Of a stretch of 64,000 bases of DNA, positions 49,670 to 57,535 are shown in pieces. A model generated the notes under the pieces. It saw only the letters and a program-made list of their open reading frames with translations. It did no database searches and was not told where the DNA came from. Origin of the DNA: a virus; IMG/VR virus record IMGVR_UViG_3300006990_000013, positions 1 through 64,000 of that record; one strand, given 5' to 3'. Numbering within the stretch: the stretch's first letter is position 1; the number at the start of each line of letters is the position of its first letter. The translations under genes were made by a program, and so were the position numbers.

Positions 49670-49846
49670 ATGACACTACATGAACAAATCGAACAGGCGT
49701 TCGCAGACTACGTGAAAGAGACTGAGTCTTTTGAAGAGAAGGGTGTGAAAGCATCCGCTGCACGTGCAAGGAAAGCACTATCAGAAATCACAAAACTCGC
49801 AAAAGACAGGCGAGCGGAAATTCAGAACGCAAAGAATGCGGCATAA
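49670..49846 (+). CDS. Histone H1-like (Hc1-type) small basic protein
   Basis: 58 residues after AGGAGA. VKASAARARKALSEITKLAKDRRAEIQNAK matches the Ala/Lys-rich helix of Hc1-like proteins. May bind DNA. It has its own short unit between two hairpins. Confidence 0.7.
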   Translation: MTLHEQIEQAFADYVKETESFEEKGVKASAARARKALSEITKLAKDRRAEIQNAKNAA

Positions 49847-49873
49847 AAAAAGGGGATCTTAGGATCCCCTTTC
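49847..49873 (-). terminator. Bidirectional terminator
   Basis: GGGGATC/GATCCCC stem between convergent genes, with seven T on the minus strand and TTTCTCGTTT on the plus strand. Confidence 0.78.
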
Positions 49874-49904
49874 TCGTTTAGAGTACCGTTTCTACTCTTC
49901 TATA

Positions 49905-50876
49905 TTATAATCCGTTTGGAACAATAATATAATGTATCATCAGAACAAGTGCAACTGATGCACCAAGTCCTACCATCATCTTACCAAAGTCTTTGGCAAC
50001 CAATGGGAATACTGATTTAGTTTTCTTCTTACCGAAGTACGTTGCCATTGCAAGTTCACGCCCTGCAAGCAAACCAACGAACACCCATGTTGTACTCATA
50101 GGAATATCATTCAATTCCTTAAAGAAGTACAGACACAACCAATAGAACAAGTCAATCAGTGTTGCAGATCTCACGTAACGAGTGTTGTGTTTCTCTAATA
50201 CGATCTTCTGAATCTTACCACCCTTTTCTCTGAACATAAAGAACAGTCCAGCGACAAATACAAATGATATGAATATCATCAAATCAACTGGTACTTGACG
50301 TGGTAAGAATACTGCGATGTTTGCCATGTCATGTGACAACCATGTCCACCACAGTCCACCTGTTGCAACCCACTGGGCGATGCGCCAGAACTTCTTATTA
50401 CTTTCGGTGACTGGTTGAGTCTCATCAAACCACTTACCTGTATACTTGTGTATTGCGAACCAAATTGCATATGCAAATGCGGCTGCAACACCATATCCCA
50501 TGATAGACTTCATCAACATCTTCTCAAGAACAAATGTACTTGCAAAGACTGACAATACTAGGAATGAAGTTGATACTGGTACACCTATTCTCGTTAGTAA
50601 TACGAGGATTGCAGGTGCGGCTGCATGATACCATTGAACCTCTTGCCAAGGTATTTTGTTTAGTCGTTCGTAACTGATGTCTCCACCATTTACACTCCAC
50701 CCATACCACAGGGTTGCAAGTAACACTGCACTTGCGGCTGCCCATAGTGTTCTGTAGTGGAATCTCTCATTGTTTGATGCCATCCATGTGCCGAGAGTTT
50801 GCACTGAATCGTTTGCGATAACGGCATACGCCGCCAGTAGGAACCCAATGAGGCTCCACATAGTAAGTAGTTCCAT
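49905..50876 (-). CDS. PiT-family inorganic phosphate transporter
   Basis: 323 residues, about nine membrane spans. NDSVQTLGTWMAS and a second repeat TRIGVPVSTSFLVLSVFAS, LSHDMANIAVFLPR follow the PiT/Pho4 signature (ND near each half). Shorter than many PiT proteins. Would raise phosphate uptake of the infected cell, a common limit in the sea. Leader RNA at 50885-50947 looks structured. Confidence 0.8.
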   Translation of the reverse strand: MELLTMWSLIGFLLAAYAVIANDSVQTLGTWMASNNERFHYRTLWAAASAVLLATLWYGWSVNGGDISYERLNKIPWQEVQWYHAAAPAILVLLTRIGVPVSTSFLVLSVFASTFVLEKMLMKSIMGYGVAAAFAYAIWFAIHKYTGKWFDETQPVTESNKKFWRIAQWVATGGLWWTWLSHDMANIAVFLPRQVPVDLMIFISFVFVAGLFFMFREKGGKIQKIVLEKHNTRYVRSATLIDLFYWLCLYFFKELNDIPMSTTWVFVGLLAGRELAMATYFGKKKTKSVFPLVAKDFGKMMVGLGASVALVLMIHYIIVPNGL

Positions 50877-50884
50877 TTCTTTCT

Positions 50885-50947
50885 CCTTATGCTTGCAGGC
50901 TTTACCCCTGCGCTCGCTTGGATGACAAGCGAAACGGACTTGTCGGG
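50885..50947 (-). promoter_or_regulatory. Structured leader of phosphate transporter with alternative stems
   Basis: On the minus strand GACAAG can pair with CTTGTC, or CGCTTG with CAAGCG; both use the same CTTG bases and so exclude each other. A further GCAGG/CCTGC hairpin precedes the AAGGAG ribosome site. Confidence 0.5.
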
Positions 50948-50958
50948 AATATTTAGGC

Positions 50959-50987
50959 TTGACTTATGAAATAACTGGGTGTATAAT
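50959..50987 (+). promoter_or_regulatory. Sigma70-like promoter for SleB-like gene
   Basis: TTGACT, 17-bp spacer, TATAAT, 31 bp before ATG 51018. Confidence 0.78.
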
Positions 50988-51017
50988 TGTTCTACAAATG
51001 ATCAATAGAATCAACAA

Positions 51018-51545
51018 ATGAGAGCAGAAATGAAAAAATTAGTTATGGCTGCAGTAGCGGCATCAATGATGTTATCTGGTGCAGTACCTGCATCTGAGTC
51101 GTCTACCGATGTAGATTGGGAAGAGATGAAATGTCTCGCATTGAACGTATACTATGAGACACGTTCAGATAGTCTCGCTGGTCAATACGCAGTGAGTGAT
51201 GTTGTGTTGAATCGTGTGGCGAGTGATCGTTATCCAAACACTGTCTGTGAAGTTGTACACCAAGGAAAACAAAAACCTTCTTGGAAAGATCCAAGTAAAA
51301 TGGTTATGGTTCGCAACATGTGTCAGTTCTCTTGGTACTGTGACGGTAAGGCAGACAAACCAAAAGACGAACAATCTTGGTCAAGCGCCCAAATGGTCGC
51401 CTTTTCTATTATGATATATGGGAAGTATAGAGGATTGACCGAAGGTGCAACACATTATCATGCGAAGTATGTCACACCTTCATGGTCTAAAGATTTATAT
51501 CAGATAGGTCGTATTGGTCAACATATCTTCTATAGGTATTACTGA
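51018..51545 (+). CDS. Secreted SleB-like cell wall hydrolase
   Basis: 175 residues (163 if started at ATG 51030). Signal peptide MKKLVMAAVAASMMLSGAVPA. CLALNVYYETRSDSLAGQYAV, VVLNRVASDRYPNTVCEVV, CQFSWYCDG and ATHYHAKYV are the Hydrolase_2 (SleB) pattern with catalytic Glu in YYETR. Secreted to the periplasm, unlike the GH19 endolysin. Confidence 0.85.
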   Translation: MRAEMKKLVMAAVAASMMLSGAVPASESSTDVDWEEMKCLALNVYYETRSDSLAGQYAVSDVVLNRVASDRYPNTVCEVVHQGKQKPSWKDPSKMVMVRNMCQFSWYCDGKADKPKDEQSWSSAQMVAFSIMIYGKYRGLTEGATHYHAKYVTPSWSKDLYQIGRIGQHIFYRYY

Positions 51546-51872
51546 TTACTTTTTACGGAGAGCGTCTGCTCCAAAGAATGCAGCAACCAATGCAGAGATA
51601 GCAACAAAATATGTTGGAGCAATATCACCAACAATACCTGCGGCTGTCTCTAGTCCAAAGTACGCAGTAAGTACGATGGCGAATGGATACAACAGCATTC
51701 CGAAAAGGGCGAACCAAGTCATATTACGCATTGCATCACGCTGTGCGTCTTGGTCTTCTAGCGCTTTTCTTTTAAATTCTAGGTACATGGCTTTTTCTTC
51801 TTCGTCTACCGAACCATCACCGTTTACGTCTGCAGGGTGGTAACCTGCTTTCTTCATATCTTCTTCAGACAT
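51546..51872 (-). CDS. EF-hand, two-span membrane protein
   Basis: 108 residues. Calcium loop DVNGDGSVDEEE (about 15-26), a helical spacer, then two membrane spans (about 50-70 and 82-102) and a basic end. Holin-like topology with a calcium sensor is unusual. Late box upstream. Confidence 0.72.
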   Translation of the reverse strand: MSEEDMKKAGYHPADVNGDGSVDEEEKAMYLEFKRKALEDQDAQRDAMRNMTWFALFGMLLYPFAIVLTAYFGLETAAGIVGDIAPTYFVAISALVAAFFGADALRKK

Positions 51873-51922
51873 AGGAAACTCCTTGGATAATTAAAGATGC
51901 ATGCCGAAGAATTCACTTACAT

Positions 51923-51934
51923 TATTTATAAATA
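51923..51934. promoter_or_regulatory. Palindromic bidirectional late promoter
   Basis: TATTTATAAATA is a perfect palindrome that contains TATAAATA on both strands (51927-51934 plus, 51923-51930 minus). It could serve the EF-hand gene leftward and the small genes rightward. Confidence 0.65.
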
Positions 51935-51947
51935 GTCTTATTGGGTA

Positions 51948-51976
51948 TTGACAAGTATAAAAAAATGTCGTATAAT
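51948..51976 (+). promoter_or_regulatory. Sigma70-like promoter before small genes and tmRNA
   Basis: TTGACA, 17-bp spacer, TATAAT, 31 bp before ATG 52008. No other promoter is evident before the tmRNA. Confidence 0.8.
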
Positions 51977-52007
51977 AATGATGTAAAAACAAAATTGGAA
52001 ATGAAAT

Positions 52008-52181
52008 ATGTGGTTGTTAACACTAATTGCACTCGAACCTGTGGATGGTCATGTTTTGAATCCACATAAGATTTTAGGTTTCAAAGATGAAGAATCTTGT
52101 AAGGCTGTTTCCTCTATGGATGCAGTCTATGTAGACGGTGTTTACTGGAAGGTAGACGCACCCTGTTTAGATGTTTCATAG
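52008..52181 (+). CDS. Small protein, unknown
   Basis: 57 residues from ATG 52008 to TAG 52181. Short hydrophobic start (MWLLTLIAL), then a Cys pair (C37-like and C53-like positions). Not recognised. Confidence 0.6.
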   Translation: MWLLTLIALEPVDGHVLNPHKILGFKDEESCKAVSSMDAVYVDGVYWKVDAPCLDVS

Positions 52182-52193
52182 AAGGAAGATTAG

Positions 52194-52382
52194 ATGCAGA
52201 GAAATAGTAGACTACCAAGAAAACCTATGAACTCTGGTGATGAATGGGATGTGCTCACGGACGCACGTGAGTTCTACTGTTATACACAAAGATCTAAAGT
52301 TTGCAAAAAGATCAAGAAAGCGTATAACAAAAAAGAGCGCAAATGGTTAGACAAAGAATTCTTAGTCATGGACATGGACTAA
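52194..52382 (+). CDS. Small basic protein, unknown
   Basis: 62 residues, Lys/Arg-rich (RSKVCKKIKKAYNKKERKW), with GAAGGAAG before the ATG. It immediately precedes the tmRNA. Not recognised. Confidence 0.62.
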   Translation: MQRNSRLPRKPMNSGDEWDVLTDAREFYCYTQRSKVCKKIKKAYNKKERKWLDKEFLVMDMD

Positions 52383-52389
52383 GTAAAGA

Positions 52390-52675
52390 TGTAATTGTTG
52401 AAGCAAAGCGAATACGAACTGGACTGGGGGGCAGTACCCCACATCTCCACCATAAGCACATTCACTGAGTGTTTTTATGATGGGGATGAACTAGGATCGA
52501 CAGGCGGGCTAGTTGAGTGGAGATTACCGTGGTGACCTACGTTATTCGGTCAAAAACTATAAGTGCAAATGATAATTTCGCACCATCTGAGTTACGCCTA
52601 GCAGCGTAGCCGCAGGGGGTATGGGTTCCACCTAGCAACAGAAAGGGCCTGTTTTACATTTGGCATAAATATTTT
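52390..52675 (+). ncRNA. ssrA: Circularly permuted (two-piece) tmRNA
   Basis: The acceptor piece comes first: T-arm TGGGG/CCCCA (52425-52441) and 3' strand CATCTCC-A-CCA ending at 52452. After a 29-base spacer the coding piece begins GGGGATG (52482), pairing with CATCTCC, followed by GAACTAGGATCGACAGGC, a tmRNA hallmark. The tag frame 52565-52606 encodes ANDNFAPSELRLAA before TAG. Outer boundaries are approximate. Tags stalled proteins for proteolysis; permuted order is typical of alphaproteobacteria. Confidence 0.9.
52664..52671 (+). promoter_or_regulatory. Late promoter-like box for fibre-type genes
   Basis: CATAAATA, one mismatch from consensus, 45 bp before ATG 52716. A second CATAAATA lies near 53833, about 45 bp before the next paralogue. 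Confidence 0.55.
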
Positions 52676-52715
52676 GAGACCCATAATAGATAACAAACTC
52701 TAAAGGAAATATAAA

Positions 52716-52901
52716 ATGGCTTTCAAAGTTGGAACAGTTACTGTTATCGACAACTCCAAGGAACTCGAAAATATTGAGGCCACGGATGCGGTAACAGTAG
52801 AAACGATTGAAGACGCAATAAGAGAAGCGGCTAATAAAATCATCATTTATGATTCGGCGGGTAATGTGTTGAAAACAGTATTTGGCCCACCAGAAGCATA
52901 A
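52716..52901 (+). CDS. Small virion-type protein
   Basis: 61 residues (MAFKVGTVTVIDNSKELENI start resembles N-termini of marine phage fibre proteins). Ends FGPPEA. Probably a structural or attachment module; inference from its neighbours. Confidence 0.62.
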   Translation: MAFKVGTVTVIDNSKELENIEATDAVTVETIEDAIREAANKIIIYDSAGNVLKTVFGPPEA

Positions 52902-52916
52902 GAGAGGGCAAAGACT

Positions 52917-53870
52917 ATGGCTGTGAGAAGACCTCTTTACTGGACAGGTGATGGCCTCAGGCCCATGTCCGATGCGATGATAGATGATATCGTTGATCGT
53001 GCTGTTGCGTTGTATAATAACAACCCTTCAGTCACGTTAGACGTGGTAAGTGATAATGGTAATTTACGAACGATGAATGACACACGTTTCGAAGCAGGTG
53101 ATGCAACAAGAAGATCTGGTAGATATGCGACTGAAGCTGAAACTCCAGATATCGAAGAAGTTGTAATCTATAACGATAGGATTGATCAAACGGTTGCATC
53201 TGGCACATCGTATCCTACAAACACTGACAACATTGCGTTTCCCACTTATCAAACAGGGTCTGATGTGCGAACAATGACACGTGGTGATTTTGTAGACACA
53301 TTCATTAAACCTGCGATTGATAAGTTATTGACATCAACTGTTGCAGGGTATACAGTAATTTCTGATGCTGCGACAGCACCCAACACCGTAGAAGCTGTTG
53401 ATAATACTCCAATCTTTATAAACACGATTGCAGATGTTAGTAAGTTCACGGCGGTTGGTATTCCAGAAACTAAAGATCAACCAGAAACTGTGGACTCATA
53501 CAAACTTTATCGGTACAAGAATACAACACCAGCAGCGTTATCACAAAAACCTCTGAAACTTACAAGTAGAACTGATCCACATATCCAACAGATGTCAGAT
53601 ACAGAATTGAATGATCTTTTAGAAGACACTATCAGACATACAGCCGCAAATGATACTGCAGCTGCACACAGAATTAGGTATAACATAAATGTGGTTGGTG
53701 GGACTAATCGTGGTGCACCAATGCTTGATACAAGACTTAATGGAACGTCTGCAGCAGGATATACTCAGAAACCTTTGGGGATCTATGACAACTATTACGA
53801 AACTCAGGAGTTTCCGAACGGTATTGAAACTACCATAAATACATATAACTTAACTATTACAAAATCTTAG
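52917..53870 (+). CDS. Virion/fibre-type protein, tandem paralogue A
   Basis: 317 residues, Thr/Asp-rich, beta-prone. MAVRRPLYWTGDGLRPMSDA and the closing DTRLNGTSAAGY, YYETQEFPNGIETTI are shared with the next gene, so the two arose by duplication. No known domain. Late-type position. Confidence 0.7.
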   Translation: MAVRRPLYWTGDGLRPMSDAMIDDIVDRAVALYNNNPSVTLDVVSDNGNLRTMNDTRFEAGDATRRSGRYATEAETPDIEEVVIYNDRIDQTVASGTSYPTNTDNIAFPTYQTGSDVRTMTRGDFVDTFIKPAIDKLLTSTVAGYTVISDAATAPNTVEAVDNTPIFINTIADVSKFTAVGIPETKDQPETVDSYKLYRYKNTTPAALSQKPLKLTSRTDPHIQQMSDTELNDLLEDTIRHTAANDTAAAHRIRYNINVVGGTNRGAPMLDTRLNGTSAAGYTQKPLGIYDNYYETQEFPNGIETTINTYNLTITKS

Positions 53871-53885
53871 AGGGAAATTTTTAAA

Positions 53886-54863
53886 ATGGCAGTGCGAGCA
53901 CCCTTATACTGGGATGGAACCGAAGTCCAAGAAATGTCAATTGCGCAGGTTACTGCGATTTGTGAACGCATGAACAATGCGTACTCTGGTAACGAGACCG
54001 TAACGCTCTCTGTTGTTGCATCCGCAGGTACATTGACTGCGATGGATGATACGAGATACCAAGCAGGTACTTTCACAACAGGTACAACTGCATACGCAAA
54101 CGAAGCATCGACACCAGATATCTCCACGATCACCACGACATTTGATAAAATCTCTCAGTCAAAATCTAGTCCCGCTTCATATCCAGTAGATGTCAATAAA
54201 AGTTATCCTTGTTATTGGGACACGGCGACTGGTGAGATCAGAGCGATGACTCAACAGGACATGATCGATACTTTTGTTGATCAGGCGACTGATTTACTTG
54301 CGGCAGGGAACACAGAGGCGGACACCTCAAAGAAGGCAGGTTCTTATACAATTAGTACAAGTAACTCACTTGCAGGCGCAACTCTTGTAGATGCAGCCCC
54401 AATATATACAGATACACGTGCAGATGCAGATGTGTATACATCTGGTGGTATTCCAGAAGCGCAAGACCAACCAGAAGACGTAAACAACTACTATCTACAC
54501 CAGTGGAATGGTGATGCAGCTGCAGGCGCAGATGTGCCACTCATGATAAATATAACTGGTGGCGTAACAGACTTACAAACATACTCAGATACGGACTGGG
54601 ACTTTATCCTATCGGAATACATTCGATACGCAACTGAGAATGAAACTGGTCAACGAATCAACTTTGAAATATACGAAGTTGGCAGTGAACCCGCTGGTGC
54701 AAACCTCTGTGGAACTGCAATTGTTGATACAACGCTTGACGGATCGTCTGCCAGCGGGTATACTACACGTCTAGTAAATGCAAACGACTATAGAACACAG
54801 GAATTCCCGAATGGGGTTCCAACAACAATTAAATCATATGGTTTATATGTCACTAAAAGCTAA
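53886..54863 (+). CDS. Virion/fibre-type protein, tandem paralogue B
   Basis: 325 residues. MAVRAPLYWDGTEVQEMSIA, DTTLDGSSASGYTTR, YRTQEFPNGVPTTI. Same start and end blocks as paralogue A, divergent middle, as if the centre is under selection. Confidence 0.7.
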   Translation: MAVRAPLYWDGTEVQEMSIAQVTAICERMNNAYSGNETVTLSVVASAGTLTAMDDTRYQAGTFTTGTTAYANEASTPDISTITTTFDKISQSKSSPASYPVDVNKSYPCYWDTATGEIRAMTQQDMIDTFVDQATDLLAAGNTEADTSKKAGSYTISTSNSLAGATLVDAAPIYTDTRADADVYTSGGIPEAQDQPEDVNNYYLHQWNGDAAAGADVPLMINITGGVTDLQTYSDTDWDFILSEYIRYATENETGQRINFEIYEVGSEPAGANLCGTAIVDTTLDGSSASGYTTRLVNANDYRTQEFPNGVPTTIKSYGLYVTKS

Positions 54864-54882
54864 CTGAAGGAGTGAATTGAAA

Positions 54883-55395
54883 ATGGCTGAATTTAGTAAC
54901 AACATTATTGATGTGTATTTTTTCGATCAGGAAAAGTCAATTATCAATGTTGAATGGAGAGGATCTGATGATAAGATCCGTAGGTTTTTCGTAAACGTCG
55001 ATGAGACTGATGCGAACTATCAAGACCTCATTGCAGAGGGTTGGAACGAAACTAAGGTAGAACAGTCTACCAAAGAGTATCGTCGTCGTGCACGTAAAGC
55101 ATTCGAGAAAGAATGTATGTTGATTGCCGCTCGTGAAGGCATCATTGATACTTCTGAACTTGGTTTCAAAAAGATCTACAACTTCCTAAAACTTGAAGAA
55201 GACAAGATCGAAGCGGAAAAACTTTTCAAGTTTAAGATTGAAGCGTTTGATGAAGAAGCAGTCGTCCAGTGTGAAGACACTTCTGTAAAACGTGCAATCC
55301 GCCAAGCGAAAACCTACAAAGAGGTTATCGATCTAGTTATTGCTTTGGGTGAACCTGAAGGAGCGGATGAGTCCGACACAGAATCGGAAGATTAA
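54883..55395 (+). CDS. Conserved-type protein, unknown
   Basis: 170 residues from ATG 54883 (GAAGGAG ten bases upstream). NNIIDVYFFDQEKSIINVEWRG then helical YRRRARKAFEKECMLIAAREG; acidic tail. Similar to proteins in marine T4-like phages by impression; function unknown. Confidence 0.7.
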   Translation: MAEFSNNIIDVYFFDQEKSIINVEWRGSDDKIRRFFVNVDETDANYQDLIAEGWNETKVEQSTKEYRRRARKAFEKECMLIAAREGIIDTSELGFKKIYNFLKLEEDKIEAEKLFKFKIEAFDEEAVVQCEDTSVKRAIRQAKTYKEVIDLVIALGEPEGADESDTESED

Positions 55396-55399
55396 AAAT

Positions 55400-56098
55400 A
55401 TGAAAATTTTTGTTGTGAGAATCGGGAACAAATATGGGCCCGAATATGAAGACTATATTGAATCGAAACTAGGAGACGACTATGAAGTCGTCTGGATTCG
55501 TGAACCTTACGATAATCGTGTAGAACTACAATGGAACAAGATGTCTGTAATGGATATGGACATCGATGAACCAGTGTGCGTAATCGATATCGATCTTCTT
55601 CTGATTAACGACTACAAAAAGTGTTTTGATTTTCCTGTGGAACGTGGACAGTTTCTTGCTATGCGAGCATGGTGGAGAGACACTCTGCATCCAGACTATT
55701 CTTTGAATGGTGGTTTCTACAAATACTATCCGAATGATTGTCGGTACATCTACGAGAAGTTTATGACAGACGTAGAACACTGGCAGAAATTCTACATTCG
55801 TGCAGGCATCACAAGTGGGCCTGTGAACGGTGAACAGTATTTTGTTGAGGATGCGGTTAAAGAAGAACTGGAACTGATCTATCTACCATCTGCATGGCAG
55901 ACACGGTGGTTGAGTCAGAATGATGTACTTCCTGATCTATACACTGAGTGGCAAAACCGTTTCAATAAGAAATATGAAGCCGTTACTGGTAATGAGTATG
56001 CGTGGTTTGGTGACTTTCATGAAGACATCAAGTTAGTACACTTTACGCATGAAATGAATCTACCCCACACATGGAAGTATTATAAACAATACACCTAA
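55400..56098 (+). CDS. GT-A glycosyltransferase-like protein (island 1)
   Basis: 232 residues from ATG 55400. DxD-type VCVIDIDLLLIND, SLNGGFYKYYPNDC, GPVNGEQYFVEDA and KLVHFTHEMN. Same family as the gene at 62224, which keeps each motif. Acceptor unknown. Confidence 0.75.
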   Translation: MKIFVVRIGNKYGPEYEDYIESKLGDDYEVVWIREPYDNRVELQWNKMSVMDMDIDEPVCVIDIDLLLINDYKKCFDFPVERGQFLAMRAWWRDTLHPDYSLNGGFYKYYPNDCRYIYEKFMTDVEHWQKFYIRAGITSGPVNGEQYFVEDAVKEELELIYLPSAWQTRWLSQNDVLPDLYTEWQNRFNKKYEAVTGNEYAWFGDFHEDIKLVHFTHEMNLPHTWKYYKQYT

Positions 56099-56119
56099 AC
56101 GGAAGAACCTTCCTATATT

Positions 56120-57535
56120 ATGAAAATTAAAACTGAAAAAGAAAAACCAGATCTTATCGCTCTAAAAGATCATGATGCTGATGCGTATGCGTCTACTCCT
56201 CATGATTACTTCAAGAAGGGTGAACCTGATCTGAACTATATGTTAGATGAAGTCATCAAAGATAAAGGTGATTTCTTCTGCTCCCAGCCTTGGGTTCATA
56301 TGTACATGCCAACATATGGATTCCAGCATATTTGTTGTAATACAAGTATGAGTGTGAAGAAACATATTTCCCAAGCAACCTTTGAAGAACTTTACAACGA
56401 ACCAGAGTTCACCAAACTTCGTGAAGAGATGGTTGGTGGCCACAAGGATCGTGAAAGAACTCTGAAGACGTGTGTTAGATGTATTCAAACAGAACATCGT
56501 GGGTTTCCTTCCCTGCGAGAGTCCTATAATAGATCTGCAAACAGAAACACCCAAACAAAAGACGAGATGGGTAAACTCGTTAGTAAAGTCAAAGAAACTG
56601 GCGATGGGAATATTGGGCTACCAGAAAAACTTCACACGGTTGAACTCAAAGTGTGGGGAAACTATTGTAACCTTCAGTGTCTAATGTGTTCTGTAGAGGA
56701 CTCGTCTTCTGTTGCAGAAGAACAGATGGCACTGGGTGAGATAGATGCAAAGGGTATTAAAGAACGTGTAACATTGCGTACAGGTATTGAACCACCCTTT
56801 ACCCCACCTTTGATTCGATATCAAGACAACTACATCGATGAAGATCAGTACTGGGGCATTATTGATCGTGCAGTACGTATCAAACTTATCGGTGGAGAAA
56901 CTTTTCTTCAAAAACAAAATATTCAATTGTTAGAACATCTTGTCAAAACAGGCAAGGCGAAGGATAAAGAACTTATCATCTTCACAAACAACTATGGATA
57001 TCCACGTATGGAATACGTGCGAGACCTTCTACGCAACTTTAAATCAATTGCGTACAAATGTTCTATGGAGTTATGGGGTGAGAAGAATGATTACATTCGT
57101 TACCCATCAAAGTGGGATGAAGTACATCGTAACATGAAAATGATGGCGAAGATCCCTCAGTTACAAGTGTTGCCAACTTGCACACTAAATCCAATAACAA
57201 TAGGATATGTACATGAGATCATCGATGGGGCGGCACAGTTCTCAGATGTCATGCCAAACTTCTCATCTGTATCAAGACCAAAATGGTTTACTGCACACTG
57301 CATTCCAGATGATGTCGTGGATTTCTATCTGGACAGATATTATAGTCTACCGTACGAGATGATTCACCTTTGCACAAAGGCGATTGAAACTCTGGAACAA
57401 CGTGATTTCAAAGAAGACAAGTACAAGAAGATGATCAACCATATCACACGTAGAGATAAACATCGTAAAGATAACATCTTGAATTTCTTTCCAGAGTGGA
57501 AAAACCATTTCAAGGATCCTTATTATGATAATTGA
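56120..57535 (+). CDS. Radical SAM protein with N-terminal twitch-type Fe-S region
   Basis: 471 residues. WGNYCNLQCLMC (Cys183, 187, 190) is the CxxxCxxC site. Before it, Cys54, Cys72-73 and TCVRCIQTE (118/121) look like an auxiliary cluster, as in twitch-domain enzymes. Substrate unknown. Overlaps the next radical SAM gene by 11 bases. Confidence 0.82.
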   Translation: MKIKTEKEKPDLIALKDHDADAYASTPHDYFKKGEPDLNYMLDEVIKDKGDFFCSQPWVHMYMPTYGFQHICCNTSMSVKKHISQATFEELYNEPEFTKLREEMVGGHKDRERTLKTCVRCIQTEHRGFPSLRESYNRSANRNTQTKDEMGKLVSKVKETGDGNIGLPEKLHTVELKVWGNYCNLQCLMCSVEDSSSVAEEQMALGEIDAKGIKERVTLRTGIEPPFTPPLIRYQDNYIDEDQYWGIIDRAVRIKLIGGETFLQKQNIQLLEHLVKTGKAKDKELIIFTNNYGYPRMEYVRDLLRNFKSIAYKCSMELWGEKNDYIRYPSKWDEVHRNMKMMAKIPQLQVLPTCTLNPITIGYVHEIIDGAAQFSDVMPNFSSVSRPKWFTAHCIPDDVVDFYLDRYYSLPYEMIHLCTKAIETLEQRDFKEDKYKKMINHITRRDKHRKDNILNFFPEWKNHFKDPYYDN

